DNA from: Poseidonocella sp. HB161398
GTDB taxonomy: Bacteria > Pseudomonadota > Alphaproteobacteria > Rhodobacterales > Rhodobacteraceae
DNA length: 64,000 nt
NCBI RefSeq assembly: GCF_005870025.1
Contig: NZ_VATA01000006.1
Coordinates: forward strand, 1 to 64,000
Direction: 5' to 3'
Part shown: positions 8,260 to 18,968 of the stretch, piece after piece
Numbering within the stretch: the stretch's first letter is position 1
Layout: each line of letters starts with the position of its first letter
The notes under the pieces: generated by a model
Seen by the model: the letters and a program-made list of their open reading frames with translations, nothing else
Database searches by the model: none
Told to the model about the DNA's origin: nothing
Program-made: the position numbers and the translations under genes

Positions 8260-8883
8260 CGGCGGGGCTCCTGCCGGGCGGGAAGAACTGGGACCATGGA
8301 AACCTCGTCGCGCTGCTGCGTCCTTGCTGTCCTGACGTCCTATACGCCGCTGCACTGCGGCGCGACCGCAATTCCGCGGATGCAGGGCGAGCTTGACGTG
8401 GCTGCAACCCTCGCGTCGCAGGGCCGGTCTCCGGGAGAGGTAAACCGCCAATGCCCGCGCCACGCCGTCAAGCGCGGCGCTCCGCGGCGAATGCCGGCCC
8501 GCTGATCTGATCTCCGGGACAGCTCCCGCGGCGGCCGGAAAGGCGCGCAGGACCGGACTGCCGGCCTATCCGGCAGGCGGCGCAGGCCCGGCATGGACCC
8601 TCGGTCGCGCAGGAGCGGACGCCCTTCCCATGGGGTGGCGCCATGCGTGCGCGCGGGCGGGCCCTGCAGCGGTCCTGCCCGGCCAGGGCGGCTCTCGATG
8701 CCCGGCGCGGCCGCCGTCTTCGCGCCGATCTGCACAGCGCCTGCTCGCCCCTGAGCGGAAGATCGCGCAGGCCCCTGCCCCGGCGGGCGCAATCCTGCCG
8801 GCCGGGGCCGCCTGCCGCGGGCGGCGCTGGACAGCCCGGCCGGGATGGGCAAGGCTGATCTGGCAGCGACAGGGGGGCCGCGC
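8260..8883. other. 624-bp gap without a recognisable gene
   Basis: Both strands were read; no frame resembles a known protein. The only clear structure is a hairpin with a perfect 7-bp stem, CTGCCGG (8558-8564), 5-nt loop, CCGGCAG (8570-8576). The left part must hold the promoter of the TauE-like gene at 7447-8259 and the right part that of the YdeI-like gene at 8884. Confidence 0.5.
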
Positions 8884-9477
8884 ATGGCCGGGACCGTGGA
8901 TCCGAGGATCGAGGCGTTCTTCGCCGCGGAAGGGCAGTGGCAGGCCGAGCTGGCCGCGCTGCGGGAACTCCTGCTAACCCGGCCTCTGGCCGAGGAATTC
9001 AAGTGGCGCGCGCCCTGCTACACGCTTGGCGGCGGCAATGTCGCCACGCTCTGGGGCTTCCGCGACCGCTGCGTGCTGTCCTTCTTCAAGGGCGTTCTGA
9101 TCGACGATCCCGAGGGTCGGCTGGAGGCGCCGGGGCCGCATTCGCGCGCCGTGCGCATGATCGCCGTCACCGGCACCGGCGAGATCGCCGCGCGCGAGGA
9201 CGAGCTCCTGAGCTTTCTCGACGCGGCCATCGCGCTGGAGCGCGCCGGCGCGAAGGTCGTCTTCGAGGAGGAGGACGGGCCCGAGATCCCGTCCGAACTG
9301 GCCGATGCGCTCGACGGCGATGCCGCGCTGGCCGCGGCCTTCGCCGCGCTCACCCCGGGACGGCAGCGCGGCTACATCCTCGACATCTCCCGCGCCAAGC
9401 GCGCCGCCACCCGCCGGGCGCGGATCGGCAAGCACGCCGCGCGCATCCTCGACGGCAAGGGGCTGCACGACCGCTGA
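8884..9477 (+). CDS. YdeI/OmpD-associated family protein
   Basis: A 197-residue soluble protein. An N-terminal DUF1801-like region (EEFKWRAPCYTLGGGNVATL, about 36-55) is followed by a C-terminal bacteriocin-protection/OmpD-associated region with FAALTPGRQRGYILDISRAK near 152-171. Members are conserved but biochemically undefined; E. coli YdeI has been linked to peptide/bacteriocin tolerance. AGGGGGG precedes the ATG by 7 nt. Monocistronic, convergent with the LysR gene 5 bp away. Confidence 0.8.
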   Translation: MAGTVDPRIEAFFAAEGQWQAELAALRELLLTRPLAEEFKWRAPCYTLGGGNVATLWGFRDRCVLSFFKGVLIDDPEGRLEAPGPHSRAVRMIAVTGTGEIAAREDELLSFLDAAIALERAGAKVVFEEEDGPEIPSELADALDGDAALAAAFAALTPGRQRGYILDISRAKRAATRRARIGKHAARILDGKGLHDR

Positions 9478-9481
9478 GCCG

Positions 9482-10399
9482 TCACTCCTGGCCGATGAAG
9501 CGGGCATAGCGCGGATGCGCCGCGCACCAGTCGCGCGCCGCGCGTTCCGCCAGCGCGAAGACCTGGCCCGCCAGCTTGCGGCGCGCGCCGGTCAGATGGA
9601 TGCAGCGCACCTCGAAGGGCGCCAGCGGCACCGTCACCGGCAGCTCGGCGAGGAAGCCCTGGGCGATCTCCTTCTCCAGCACCGCAAGCGGCAGCGCGGT
9701 GGCGCCGAAGCCCTGGCGCAGCATCTCGACGATGGTCGACATCGAATAGCCGAAATGCCGCGGCGCGGCGCGGTCGCGGGTCTCCTCGATATAGTCGGCC
9801 ACCGGCGAATGCAGCGGCGAGGTCGGCGGGTAGAGCACCAGGGGCAGCGCGCGCAGCTCTTCGGGCGTCAGCGGCTTGCCGCCCGCCGCCACGTCGGGCC
9901 GCGCGACCCAGCCGACCTCGTAGCGCACGGCGAAGCTGCCCGGCACCTGCTCGATCCCCGCCTCGCCGGTGACGAAGGCCATGTCGAGCGCCCCGGCCGA
10001 GACCTGCGCCAGCAGCTCCATGTTCGAGCCGACATGGAAATCGGCCACCAGGTCGGGATCGGCGCGGCCGAGCTCGCGGCGCAGCACCGCGCCCCAGGTC
10101 AGCGCCGCGGGCCCGACCATGCCGATGGCAAAGCGGCTGCGGTGCTTCTGCGCCAGCCGCGCCACCATCGCCTCGCGCATGTTCATGAAGCGCTCGGCGA
10201 ATTCGGCGACCTCGTGGCCCGGCCCGGTCAGGCAGAAGCGCGCCGCGTCGCGGTCGATCAGCTTGACACCGAATTCCTCCTCCAGCCCGCCGATCCGCGC
10301 CGAGACCGCCGGCTGGGTCAGCCCGATCCGGTCGGCCACCGCCTGGAAGGACTGCAGCCGGGTGAGCCAGTAGAAGGCCTCGAGCTGCTTGAAGTTCAT
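9482..10399 (-). CDS. LysR-family transcriptional regulator
   Basis: A 305-residue regulator whose N-terminal helix-turn-helix reads MNFKQLEAFYWLTRLQSFQA then GLTQPAVSARIGGLEEEFG; the rest is a LysR substrate-binding domain. The ATG at 10399 is chosen because a perfect AGGAGG lies 7 nt before it, inside the longer open frame. It is divergent from the GhrA-like dehydrogenase gene at 10513, its most probable target. Confidence 0.9.
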   Translation of the reverse strand: MNFKQLEAFYWLTRLQSFQAVADRIGLTQPAVSARIGGLEEEFGVKLIDRDAARFCLTGPGHEVAEFAERFMNMREAMVARLAQKHRSRFAIGMVGPAALTWGAVLRRELGRADPDLVADFHVGSNMELLAQVSAGALDMAFVTGEAGIEQVPGSFAVRYEVGWVARPDVAAGGKPLTPEELRALPLVLYPPTSPLHSPVADYIEETRDRAAPRHFGYSMSTIVEMLRQGFGATALPLAVLEKEIAQGFLAELPVTVPLAPFEVRCIHLTGARRKLAGQVFALAERAARDWCAAHPRYARFIGQE

Positions 10400-10415
10400 T
10401 GCATGGCCTCCTGCC

Positions 10416-10430
10416 ATAAAGCTTTTCTAT
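10416..10430. promoter_or_regulatory. LysR-type operator candidate (T-N11-A)
   Basis: ATAAAGCTTTTCTAT, symmetric about AAGCTT, lies in the divergent gap between the LysR gene (10399) and the dehydrogenase gene (10513). It fits the LysR consensus and lies in the only AT-rich part of the gap. Confidence 0.35.
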
Positions 10431-10512
10431 CCGGGGCGCCAAAATTTCTGCTTTGACCGCCGGCGCCGCCGCAGGGAGAGTTCCCGGGACGTTCAAAGTG
10501 AAAGGACTGCCC

Positions 10513-11445
10513 GTGACTGTCGCCGTCTACCTGCCCTCCGAAGAGAAAAGCCGCGACTGGTGCGCGATGCTCGGCGGGCTGCTGCCCGGCTGGACGATCG
10601 AGTCCATGCATGATGTCGCGGATCCGGGCGCGGTCGAATACGGCGTGGTCTGGCGTCCCCGCACCGGCGACCTGGCCCGCTTCCCCAAGCTCAAGGCGAT
10701 CGTCTCGATCGGCGCGGGCATCGACCATGTGCTGGCCGACACCGCCCTGCCCCAGGACGTGCCGATCATCCGCACCGTCGGCACCGACCTGACCCAGCGG
10801 ATGCGCGAATACGTGGCGCTGCACGTGCTGCGCCATCACCGCAACATGCCCGACATCCTGGCCAGCCAGGCGAAGTCCGAGTGGAACCAGATCGTCGTGC
10901 CGCCGGCCACCCGCCGCCGCGTCGGCGTCATGGGGCTGGGCAATCTCGGCAAGGTCGCGGCGCAGACGCTGGCCGGGCTGGGCTTCGACACCCATGGCTG
11001 GGCGCGCAGCCCGCGCGAGGTCGAGGGCGTGACCTGCCATGCCGGGGCCGACGGCTTCGCCGGGTTCCTCGAGGGCACCGAGATCCTCGTCAACCTGCTG
11101 CCCCTGACCACCGAGACCCGCGGCATCCTCGATGCGGCGCTGTTCAACAAGCTCGCCCGCGGCGCCTGCGTCATCAATGCCGCGCGCGGCCCACATCTGG
11201 TCGACCAGGATCTGGTGGACGCGCTGGCCTCGGGGCAGATCGCGCAGGCGACGCTCGACGTCTTCCATGTCGAGCCGCTGCCCTCGGACCATCCGTTCTG
11301 GACCCATCCGCAGATCACCGTGACGCCGCATATCGCCTCGATGATCGACGCGCCGACCGGCGGGCAGATCATCGCCGCGAACCTGAAGCAGTTCGAGGCC
11401 GAGGGCAGCGTCCCCGACCTCGCGGATGCGCGCCGGGGATACTGA
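10513..11445 (+). CDS. glyoxylate/hydroxypyruvate reductase A-like 2-hydroxyacid dehydrogenase
   Basis: A 310-residue D-2-hydroxyacid dehydrogenase, close to the 312-residue E. coli GhrA. The nucleotide motif GLGNLG is at 141-146 and the catalytic triad is Arg225 (INAARGPH), Glu254 (HVEPLP) and His273 (TPHIAS). It should reduce glyoxylate, hydroxypyruvate or a similar 2-oxoacid with NAD(P)H. Translation is best started at the GTG at 10513, with AAAGGA 7 nt upstream and the family's first beta strand (VAVYLP) right after it. Divergent LysR gene upstream; convergent with the large hydantoinase operon. Confidence 0.87.
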   Translation: MTVAVYLPSEEKSRDWCAMLGGLLPGWTIESMHDVADPGAVEYGVVWRPRTGDLARFPKLKAIVSIGAGIDHVLADTALPQDVPIIRTVGTDLTQRMREYVALHVLRHHRNMPDILASQAKSEWNQIVVPPATRRRVGVMGLGNLGKVAAQTLAGLGFDTHGWARSPREVEGVTCHAGADGFAGFLEGTEILVNLLPLTTETRGILDAALFNKLARGACVINAARGPHLVDQDLVDALASGQIAQATLDVFHVEPLPSDHPFWTHPQITVTPHIASMIDAPTGGQIIAANLKQFEAEGSVPDLADARRGY

Positions 11446-11450
11446 GCGCC

Positions 11451-12788
11451 TCACGCCGCGACGAGCCCCCGTGGCTTCGGCGCGGCGACCCTGCCGAACC
11501 GGCCCAGCCGGAACGGCGCGGGGTCGACGCAGGGGCTGTCGCCGGTCGCCAGATCGGCGGCCAGCCGCCCGGCCCCCGGGCCGATGCCGAAGCCATGGCC
11601 GGAATAGCCGGTCGACAGGACGAGCCCCGGAACCGGCGTCTCGGAGATCACCGGCACCGCGTCGGGGGTGACATCCATCATCCCCGCCCAGCTGTCGGCG
11701 ACCTCGAGCGTGCCGCAACCCGGGAACCGCTTCGCCCATTCGCGGCGGGCGCGTGCCAAAAGCCGCTCGGTCGGCGCCGGGTTCCAGATGCGCCATTCCT
11801 CGGTTTCCATCGGCGAGGGGCCGGAGGGATCCCAGGTCCGGGGCATCCGCGCCTCGTCGAGGAAGCTGCGGCCAAGCTCCAGGCTCAGCTCGTGGCGGGT
11901 CTCGATCAGGCTCGGCAGGAAGCGGAAGAACATGCGGAAGCTGTCCGGCGTGATCTGCGCGGGCGAGCCGCCGCGATAGGCCAGGTTCAGCCCGCCGTCG
12001 AGCCGCGCGCGCACGCCGATCTCGCTGTCGCCGAGCGCCGTGGTCGGAGCCAGCGGCACCGGACCGGTGCGCATCACCGAGCCCTTGATCTTGAGGGTCG
12101 GCAGCCCGATCCCGAGATTGCCCGCAAACAGCCGCGACCAGGCGCCGCCCGCGAGGATCGCCGCCTTGCAGCGGATCACGCCCCGCTCGGTGATGACGCC
12201 CGAGACGGCCCCGGCCGAGGTTTCGAGGCCGCGCGCCGCGCAGCGGGTCAGGAGCGCGACCCCCCGGTCCTGCGCGGCGCGGGCCATGGCGGGCACCGCG
12301 ATCGAAGGCTCGGCGCGCCCGTCATCCGGAGTGTAGAGAGCGCCCAGCACCGGCGGCGCGTGCTGCGGCATGAACTCCGCGAATTCCGACGGCGACAGCC
12401 AGCGGACGTTGATGCCGTGATCGCGGCAATTGGCGAGGCTGTCCTCCAGCACCCCCAGCTCGCGCCGGTTATAGGCGGTATAGACCACCCCGGTGCGGCG
12501 GAAGCCGGTCTCGCGCCCGGTGCGCTGCGCCATCTGGTCCCAGAGCGACAGCGACAGCACGCCCAGCGGGAATTCCGCCCGGTCGCGGCCCGAGCAGCGC
12601 ACCCAGCCCCAGTTGCGGCAGGACTGCTCGGCGGCGATCTCGCCTTTTTCCACCAACGCCACGCGCTGGCCGCGCTCGGCCAGCTCCAGCGCCGCCGTGA
12701 CGCCGGCAATGCCGCCGCCGATCACCACCGTATCGACCTCCTCCGGCATCTGCGGAGAAGGCGCGACAATATCAAGTTGAGGATGCAT
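11451..12788 (-). CDS. FAD-dependent amine/D-amino-acid oxidoreductase (DAO family)
   Basis: A 445-residue flavoprotein with the FAD motif VVIGGGIAG (Gly24, Gly26, Gly29) and the C-terminal FAD-binding stretch GLVLSTGYSGHGFGIGPGAG. The segment SCRNWGWVRC resembles the conserved arm of gamma-glutamylputrescine oxidase/DadA-like enzymes. Expected chemistry is oxidation of a secondary amine or D-amino acid. Last gene of the eight-gene hydantoinase/peptide transporter operon; its ATG overlaps the SDR stop by 1 nt (TGATG). It could process the ring-opened product. Substrate is unknown. Confidence 0.85.
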   Translation of the reverse strand: MHPQLDIVAPSPQMPEEVDTVVIGGGIAGVTAALELAERGQRVALVEKGEIAAEQSCRNWGWVRCSGRDRAEFPLGVLSLSLWDQMAQRTGRETGFRRTGVVYTAYNRRELGVLEDSLANCRDHGINVRWLSPSEFAEFMPQHAPPVLGALYTPDDGRAEPSIAVPAMARAAQDRGVALLTRCAARGLETSAGAVSGVITERGVIRCKAAILAGGAWSRLFAGNLGIGLPTLKIKGSVMRTGPVPLAPTTALGDSEIGVRARLDGGLNLAYRGGSPAQITPDSFRMFFRFLPSLIETRHELSLELGRSFLDEARMPRTWDPSGPSPMETEEWRIWNPAPTERLLARARREWAKRFPGCGTLEVADSWAGMMDVTPDAVPVISETPVPGLVLSTGYSGHGFGIGPGAGRLAADLATGDSPCVDPAPFRLGRFGRVAAPKPRGLVAA

Positions 12789-13494
12789 CAGAACCCCGGT
12801 TCGTAGCGCCAGTTGACCAGAAGCTCCGCCACCGCGGCGGAGTTCGGCATCTGGATGACATGCGCGACGAGCTTTGCAAGATCCTCGGGCTGGGTGATCT
12901 CCGCGCGGTCAAGCTCGTCATGCTTCACGGTCATGTCGGTGGCGACGAAGGCCGGGCAGACGGCGGTGCCGCGCACCCCCTGGTCCCAGCCGGTGCGCCG
13001 CGCGGCATTCGACAGCGCGACGGCGGCGTGCTTGGCCACCTGGTAGCCGGCATTCAGGCCCAGCACCCGCTTGCCCGACATCGAGGCGACGGTGACGATC
13101 CGGCCCGCGCCGCTGGCGCAGAGATGCGGCAGCGCCGCGCGGGTCAGGAGGAAGGGCGCCTTGACGTTGATCGCCAGCAGCCGGTCGAGCACGGCCTCGG
13201 CCTCCTCGTCCGGGAGCGGCGGTTCCTCCATCAGCGCCAGGTGGTCGGAGACGCCGGCATTGTTCACCAGCACGTCAATCCGCCCGGCCACGGCCATCGT
13301 CGCCTCCACCCAGGCGCGGCCCGCCCCCGGATCGGCCGCGTCATAGGCGAAGCTGAGCTCGGTGAAATGCTCCAGATCCTTCGGCAGGCGGCGGGGATCG
13401 CGGACGCCGAGCGACAGCCGGTAGCCCGCCCCGGCCAGCTCGCGCGCGATCGCGAGGCCGATGCCGCGATTGGCGCCCGAGACCATGGCGAGCT

Positions 13495-13498
<4 letters not shown>
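12788..13498 (-). CDS. SDR-family NAD(P)-dependent oxidoreductase
   Basis: A 236-residue classical short-chain dehydrogenase with GANRGIG at 8-14, NNAG at 79-82, and catalytic Ser139, Tyr152 and Lys156 (YQVAK), unlike the defective SDR at 1369. It overlaps the upstream ATPase gene by ATGA and the downstream flavoprotein gene by TGATG, so it is translated with the operon. A keto or alcohol intermediate of the imported compound is the likely substrate. Confidence 0.88.
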
Positions 13499-14480
<982 letters not shown>

Positions 14481-14484
<4 letters not shown>

Positions 14485-16340
14485 GCGACATCCTTCCAGA
14501 GATCGGCCCAGCGGAGGCAGCGCGTGGTGCGGCCCTCGCCGGTGTCAAGCAGCGGCTGCGGCGCCGCGCAGGCGGCCGCGGCATGGCCGCAGCGCGGGGC
14601 GAAGCGGCAGCCTTCGGGCATGGCGCCGGGCTGCGGCACGGTGCCGGGGATCGACTCCAGCCGCTCGGCATCGCTTTCCGGGACCGAGGCCAGCAGCGCC
14701 TTGGTATAGGGGTGGCGGGGATCGGCGAAGACCTCCTCCACCGTGCCCTGCTCCACCACCTGGCCGGCATACATCACCGAGACATGGGTGGCGATTTCCT
14801 TCACCACGGCGAGGTTGTGGGTGACGAAGATCACCCCCATGCCGGGATTGTCCTCTTTCAGCTTGGCGAAGAGTCGCAGGATCTGCGCCTGGATCGTCGG
14901 GTCGAGCGCGGTCGTCGGCTCGTCGGCGATCAGGAGCTTCGGCGCGTTCGCGACCGCCATGGCGATCATCGCGCGCTGGCGCTGCCCGCCCGACAGCTCG
15001 AAGGGATAGGCGCGGATGCGGCGCTCGGGATCGGGGATGCCGACCTTGCGCAGAAGCTCGACCACCTCGGCCTCGGCCTGCTGCTTCGGCATCGGCCTGT
15101 GGCACTGGATGATCTCGGCCAGCTGGTCGCCGATCCGGTGGACCGGGTTCAGCGCGGCGGCGGCATCCTGGAAGACCATCGAGATGTCGTTGCCGCGCAG
15201 CGGGCCGAACTCCTCCTCGGTCAGGGCGGCCAGGTCGACCACCCCGGCTTCGGTGCGGAACCAGGCATGGCCGCCGGTGACCGACAGCGCGTTCGGCAAA
15301 AGCCCGGTCATGGCGAGCCCGGTCAGGGTCTTGCCCGAGCCGCTTTCGCCGACCAGCGCCATGGTCTCGCCAGGCTTCACCTCGAAGGCGATGCCCTTGG
15401 TCAGCCCCATGGAGCCCTGCTCCAGAGCGACGCCGACCGACAGATCCTCGATCTTCAGGAGCGGCACCTCGGGCGCGGGGGCGTCGGGCGTGCGCTTGAT
15501 CTGGCGGCGCAGCCAGGCCGCCCCGCCGCGGGCGGCGGTCTTGGGGCTGAGCACGTCCTGCAGCCGGTCGCAGATGACGTTGAGCAGCAGCACGGTGCCT
15601 GCCAGCGCCAGCGACGGCCAGAGCAGCAGCAGCGGCTGCTGGTCCATCGCGGCGCGCGCGGCGCGGATCATCAGGCCCCAGGAGGGCGCCGGCGGCACGA
15701 CGCCGAGACCGAGGAAGGAGAGGCCGGATTCCAGCAGGATCCCCGAGGCCACGGTCAGCGAGAACTGCACCAGCAAGGGCGGCACGATGTTCGGCAGCAC
15801 GGTGCGGGCGAGGATCTTCAGCGGATGGGTGCCCATCGCCTCCTGCGCCTTGACGAAGTCGAGCCCGCCGGTCTGCAGCGTCGCGGCATAGACCACGCGG
15901 GTGTAGTTCGGCACGAAGAGGATGGTCAGCGCCACGGTCAGCGTCAGCACGCCCGCGCCGAGGATGGTGATGACCAGCATCGCCAGCAGCAGCGGCGGCA
16001 GGCAGATCACGATCTCGGTGGAGCGGACGGCCAGCACCTCGGTGATGCCGCGGAAATAGCCGCCCAGAAGCCCGAGGATGGTGCCGATCACGGCGGCGCA
16101 GAAGGCCGAGCCGAAGGCGACCGCCAGCGAGGCGCGCGCGCCCCAGATGATGCGCGAGAGCACGTCGCGGCCGTATTCGTCATTGCCCAGCCAGTTCGCG
16201 GCCGAGGGCCCGGCGAAGCGGTGGGGGATGTCCATGCCGATGGTCGGCTGCAGCGGTAGCACGGGCGCGAGAAGCGGGAAGGCGATCAGGACCGCTGCCA
16301 GTCCCAGCCAGATGTAGAGGGAACGTTGAGCTCGGGTCAT
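14481..16340 (-). CDS. fused peptide ABC permease and ATP-binding protein (DppC-DppD fusion)
   Basis: A 619-residue fusion. Residues 1 to about 285 are a DppC-like permease with [20 protein letters not shown] and an [18 protein letters not shown] coupling loop; about 305-619 are an ATPase with [16 protein letters not shown] and [13 protein letters not shown] plus the oligopeptide C-terminal Cys motif. No stop or frameshift separates the halves in the given sequence. The natural fusion fixes the permease-ATPase stoichiometry. Start ATG at 16340 overlaps the DppB-like stop (ATGA). Confidence 0.9.
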
Positions 16341-17293
16341 TTCGCCAGTTTCACCCTTGGGTCGAGCACCGCGTAGGTGATGTCGATGAGAAGATTGAGG
16401 AGCACGAAGAGGAAGGAGATCACCAGCACGATGCCGACCACTTCGGGGTAGTCGCGGGCCTCGACGGCGCGCACCAGGTAGCCCGAGAGGCCGGGCCAGT
16501 TGAACACGTATTCCACGAGGACGGTGCCGCCGATCAGCGTGCCCATCTCCAGCCCCAGGACGGTGATGACCGGGACCAGCGCGTTGCGGACGACATGGCG
16601 GCGGATGATCGGGCCGCGGGCCAGGCCCTTGGCGCGGGCGGTGCGGACATGATCCTTCTCCAGCACTTCCAGCACCGAGGCGCGGGTCATGCGGATCATC
16701 ACGGCGGTCAGGGGCAGCGCGATGGTCACGGCGGGCATGGCGAGCAGCGACAGGTGGCGCAGCGGATCCTCGGCCAGCGGCACGTAGCCGCCCGCGGAGA
16801 TCCAGCCCAGCCATTGCGCGAAGACCAGCACCAGCGTCGTGCCGACCACGAAGACCGGGGTCGAGAGCGCGGCGGAGGCGAGCAGCGAGACCAGCTTCTC
16901 CGACCAGCCGCCGTCGCGCATCGCCGCGAGCGTGCCGAGCGGCACGCCGATCAGGCTGGCGATCACCGCGGCGGCGAGGATCAGCTCCAGCGTGCGCGGC
17001 AGGCGCAGCGCCAGCTCGGGCGCGATCGGGTTCTGGTCGCGCAGCGAGACGCCGAAATCCAGATGCGTCAGGTCGGCGATATACGCGGCGTATTGCGCCA
17101 GGACAGGGCGGTCGAGCCCCATCTGCGATCGCAGCTGGGCGACAGCCTCGGGGTCGGGCGCGGTATTGCCCGCGGAAAGCAGCAGCTCGGCCGGATCGCC
17201 GGGCACGAGATGGAGCACCAGAAAGACCAGCGTGGAAACCAGCCAGACCAGCACGAGCGCGATGAGCACGCGGAGGGCGACGTAGCGGAGCAT
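16337..17293 (-). CDS. peptide-type ABC transporter permease (DppB-like)
   Basis: A 318-residue inner-membrane permease with about six membrane segments. It opens MLRYVALRVLIALVLVWLVS and has the FLVLHLVPGDPAE motif typical of DppB/OppB, plus the EAA-like loop VRTARAKGLARGPIIRRHVV. It forms the channel with the DppC half of the fusion protein. It follows the binding-protein gene after a 71-bp gap that holds a strong stem-loop, and overlaps the next gene by ATGA. Confidence 0.92.
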   Translation of the reverse strand: MLRYVALRVLIALVLVWLVSTLVFLVLHLVPGDPAELLLSAGNTAPDPEAVAQLRSQMGLDRPVLAQYAAYIADLTHLDFGVSLRDQNPIAPELALRLPRTLELILAAAVIASLIGVPLGTLAAMRDGGWSEKLVSLLASAALSTPVFVVGTTLVLVFAQWLGWISAGGYVPLAEDPLRHLSLLAMPAVTIALPLTAVMIRMTRASVLEVLEKDHVRTARAKGLARGPIIRRHVVRNALVPVITVLGLEMGTLIGGTVLVEYVFNWPGLSGYLVRAVEARDYPEVVGIVLVISFLFVLLNLLIDITYAVLDPRVKLAK

Positions 17294-17325
17294 CGGTGCG
17301 GCGTGTCCGTTCCTAGAATTCAGGG

Positions 17326-17356
17326 GCCCCCGCCCGGGAGGTCAGCGGGCGGGGGC
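17326..17356 (-). terminator. stem-loop between binding-protein and permease genes
   Basis: GCCCCCGCCCG (17326-17336), 9-nt loop, CGGGCGGGGGC (17346-17356): a perfect 11-bp GC stem in the short gap after the binding-protein gene, without a T-run. Such hairpins usually protect the 5' mRNA or attenuate read-through so that the binding protein is made in excess over the membrane parts. Confidence 0.65.
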
Positions 17357-17364
17357 GGAGGGGC

Positions 17365-18894
17365 TCAGCCCTTTGCGGTCTCTTCCAGCGTGACGCCGGA
17401 ATAGAAGGTCAGCTGGCCGGGCAGGTTCGAGAAGCCGGTGACGGTCGAGGCCATGGCATAGCCCTGGGCGCGCGAGCACAGGAACACGCAGGGCGACTGC
17501 TCGATCGCGGCGGCCTCCATGTCGTGGTAGATCTGCTTGCGCTCGGCCTGGTCGAAGGTCACGCGGCCCTTGTTCAGCGCCTCGGTGATCGCCGGGACCT
17601 CGATGCCGAAGCTGCGCACGAAGCTGGGCTTGGCGGAGCCGTCCATGATCGTGGTCAGCCCGTCGGGGTCGTTCATGTCGGCCGAGGTGCCCATCACGGC
17701 GATGTCGTACTGGCCCTCGTTGCCCTTCTGCACGCGGGTCGACCAGTCCGGCAGGTCGAGCGTCACGTTGATGCCGATCATCATCAGGTAGGCCTGCGCG
17801 ACCTCTGCGGTCGACTGGTGCATGCCGTATTGCGCGGTCGAGAGCATCGTGCAGTCGAACCCGTCGGGATAGCCGGCCTCGGCCAGCAGCGCCTTGGCCT
17901 TCTCGGGATCGTAGTCCCAGCCGTCCGCCAGGTCCTCGTTGAAGAAGGGCGAGGATTCGTCGAGCGGCAGATGCGCCAGCGGCGCGCCATGGTCGTAGAA
18001 GGCCGCGGCCACCACGTCCTCGCGCTTGATCGCATGGCCGATCGCCTTGCGCACCAGCGGGTTGTCGAAGGGCGCCTTGGTGCCGTTGAAGGTCAGGTAC
18101 ATGAACGGACCCGGCACGGTGTTCAGGGTCAGCGCGTCGTTTTCCTCGATCCGCTCCATCGCGGCCCAGGGCACGTATTCGATGATGTCCACATCGCCGG
18201 CCTCGAGCGCGGCGACGCGCAGGTTCTCGTCGGAATAGACGATGGCCTCGATGCCGTCGACCTTGGGCTCGCCTTCCTTGTAGTAGCCGTCATAGGCGGT
18301 GACCTTGACGGAGACGCCGCGCTCCAGGCTGTCGAACTTGAACGGGCCAGCGCCGATGGTGGAGGTCGCCTCGGCGCCGTCCTGCAGGATCGGCATGTGG
18401 TAATGCGCGAACCAGTCCGGGACCACGGCGATCGGCTCGGCCGTGGTCAGCTTGACGGTCTTCTCGTCCGGGGTCTCGATCTTGGTAATCGAGGCCATCT
18501 GCGCGCGGCGGAAGGCGGTGCTGTCCTCGGCGCCGACGGTCTCGATGGTGTATTTCACGTCCGCCGAGGTGACCGGCTTGCCGTCATGGAAGGTCGCGTC
18601 GCGCAGCTTGAAGGTCCAGACGCCCGCGTCGTCGACCTCCCAGCTTTCCGCCAGCTCGCCGCGCAGCACGCCCTGCGGGTCGTAGGAGGTCAGGCCGCGA
18701 TGGATCATCAGCTTGACGGTGCCCGCGGCGGTGCCGGTCGAGGCCCACATGTCGAAGGAGGGCGGATAGGCCGAAAGTCCGAAACGCAGCGTGCCGCCTT
18801 CCTGCGCGCGCAGACCGGCCGCGCCGAGGAAAGTCAGCGTGCCGGTGGCCATGGCGGTGTTGAGGAAGCCCCGCCGGTTCATTTTCATGGTCAT
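17365..18894 (-). CDS. periplasmic peptide-type ABC substrate-binding protein
   Basis: A 509-residue family-5 solute-binding protein. The N-terminus has a twin-arginine-like signal, NRRGFLNTAMATG, followed by a hydrophobic stretch ending LRAQ. The mature part has LRFGLSAYPPSFD, LAESWEVDDAGVWTFKLRDA and FHDGKPVTSADVKYT, diagnostic of the DppA/OppA/NikA group. AGGAG lies 9 nt before the ATG. It sits between HyuB and the permeases, so its ligand is probably the HyuAB substrate or its precursor rather than a plain dipeptide. Confidence 0.92.
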   Translation of the reverse strand: MTMKMNRRGFLNTAMATGTLTFLGAAGLRAQEGGTLRFGLSAYPPSFDMWASTGTAAGTVKLMIHRGLTSYDPQGVLRGELAESWEVDDAGVWTFKLRDATFHDGKPVTSADVKYTIETVGAEDSTAFRRAQMASITKIETPDEKTVKLTTAEPIAVVPDWFAHYHMPILQDGAEATSTIGAGPFKFDSLERGVSVKVTAYDGYYKEGEPKVDGIEAIVYSDENLRVAALEAGDVDIIEYVPWAAMERIEENDALTLNTVPGPFMYLTFNGTKAPFDNPLVRKAIGHAIKREDVVAAAFYDHGAPLAHLPLDESSPFFNEDLADGWDYDPEKAKALLAEAGYPDGFDCTMLSTAQYGMHQSTAEVAQAYLMMIGINVTLDLPDWSTRVQKGNEGQYDIAVMGTSADMNDPDGLTTIMDGSAKPSFVRSFGIEVPAITEALNKGRVTFDQAERKQIYHDMEAAAIEQSPCVFLCSRAQGYAMASTVTGFSNLPGQLTFYSGVTLEETAKG

Positions 18895-18968
18895 CTCTGT
18901 CGCTCCTGTCGGTGTGATGGCGGGGCCTTGGCCGGCCCCATCCGGTTTATCCTTGCGCTTGTCGCAAC

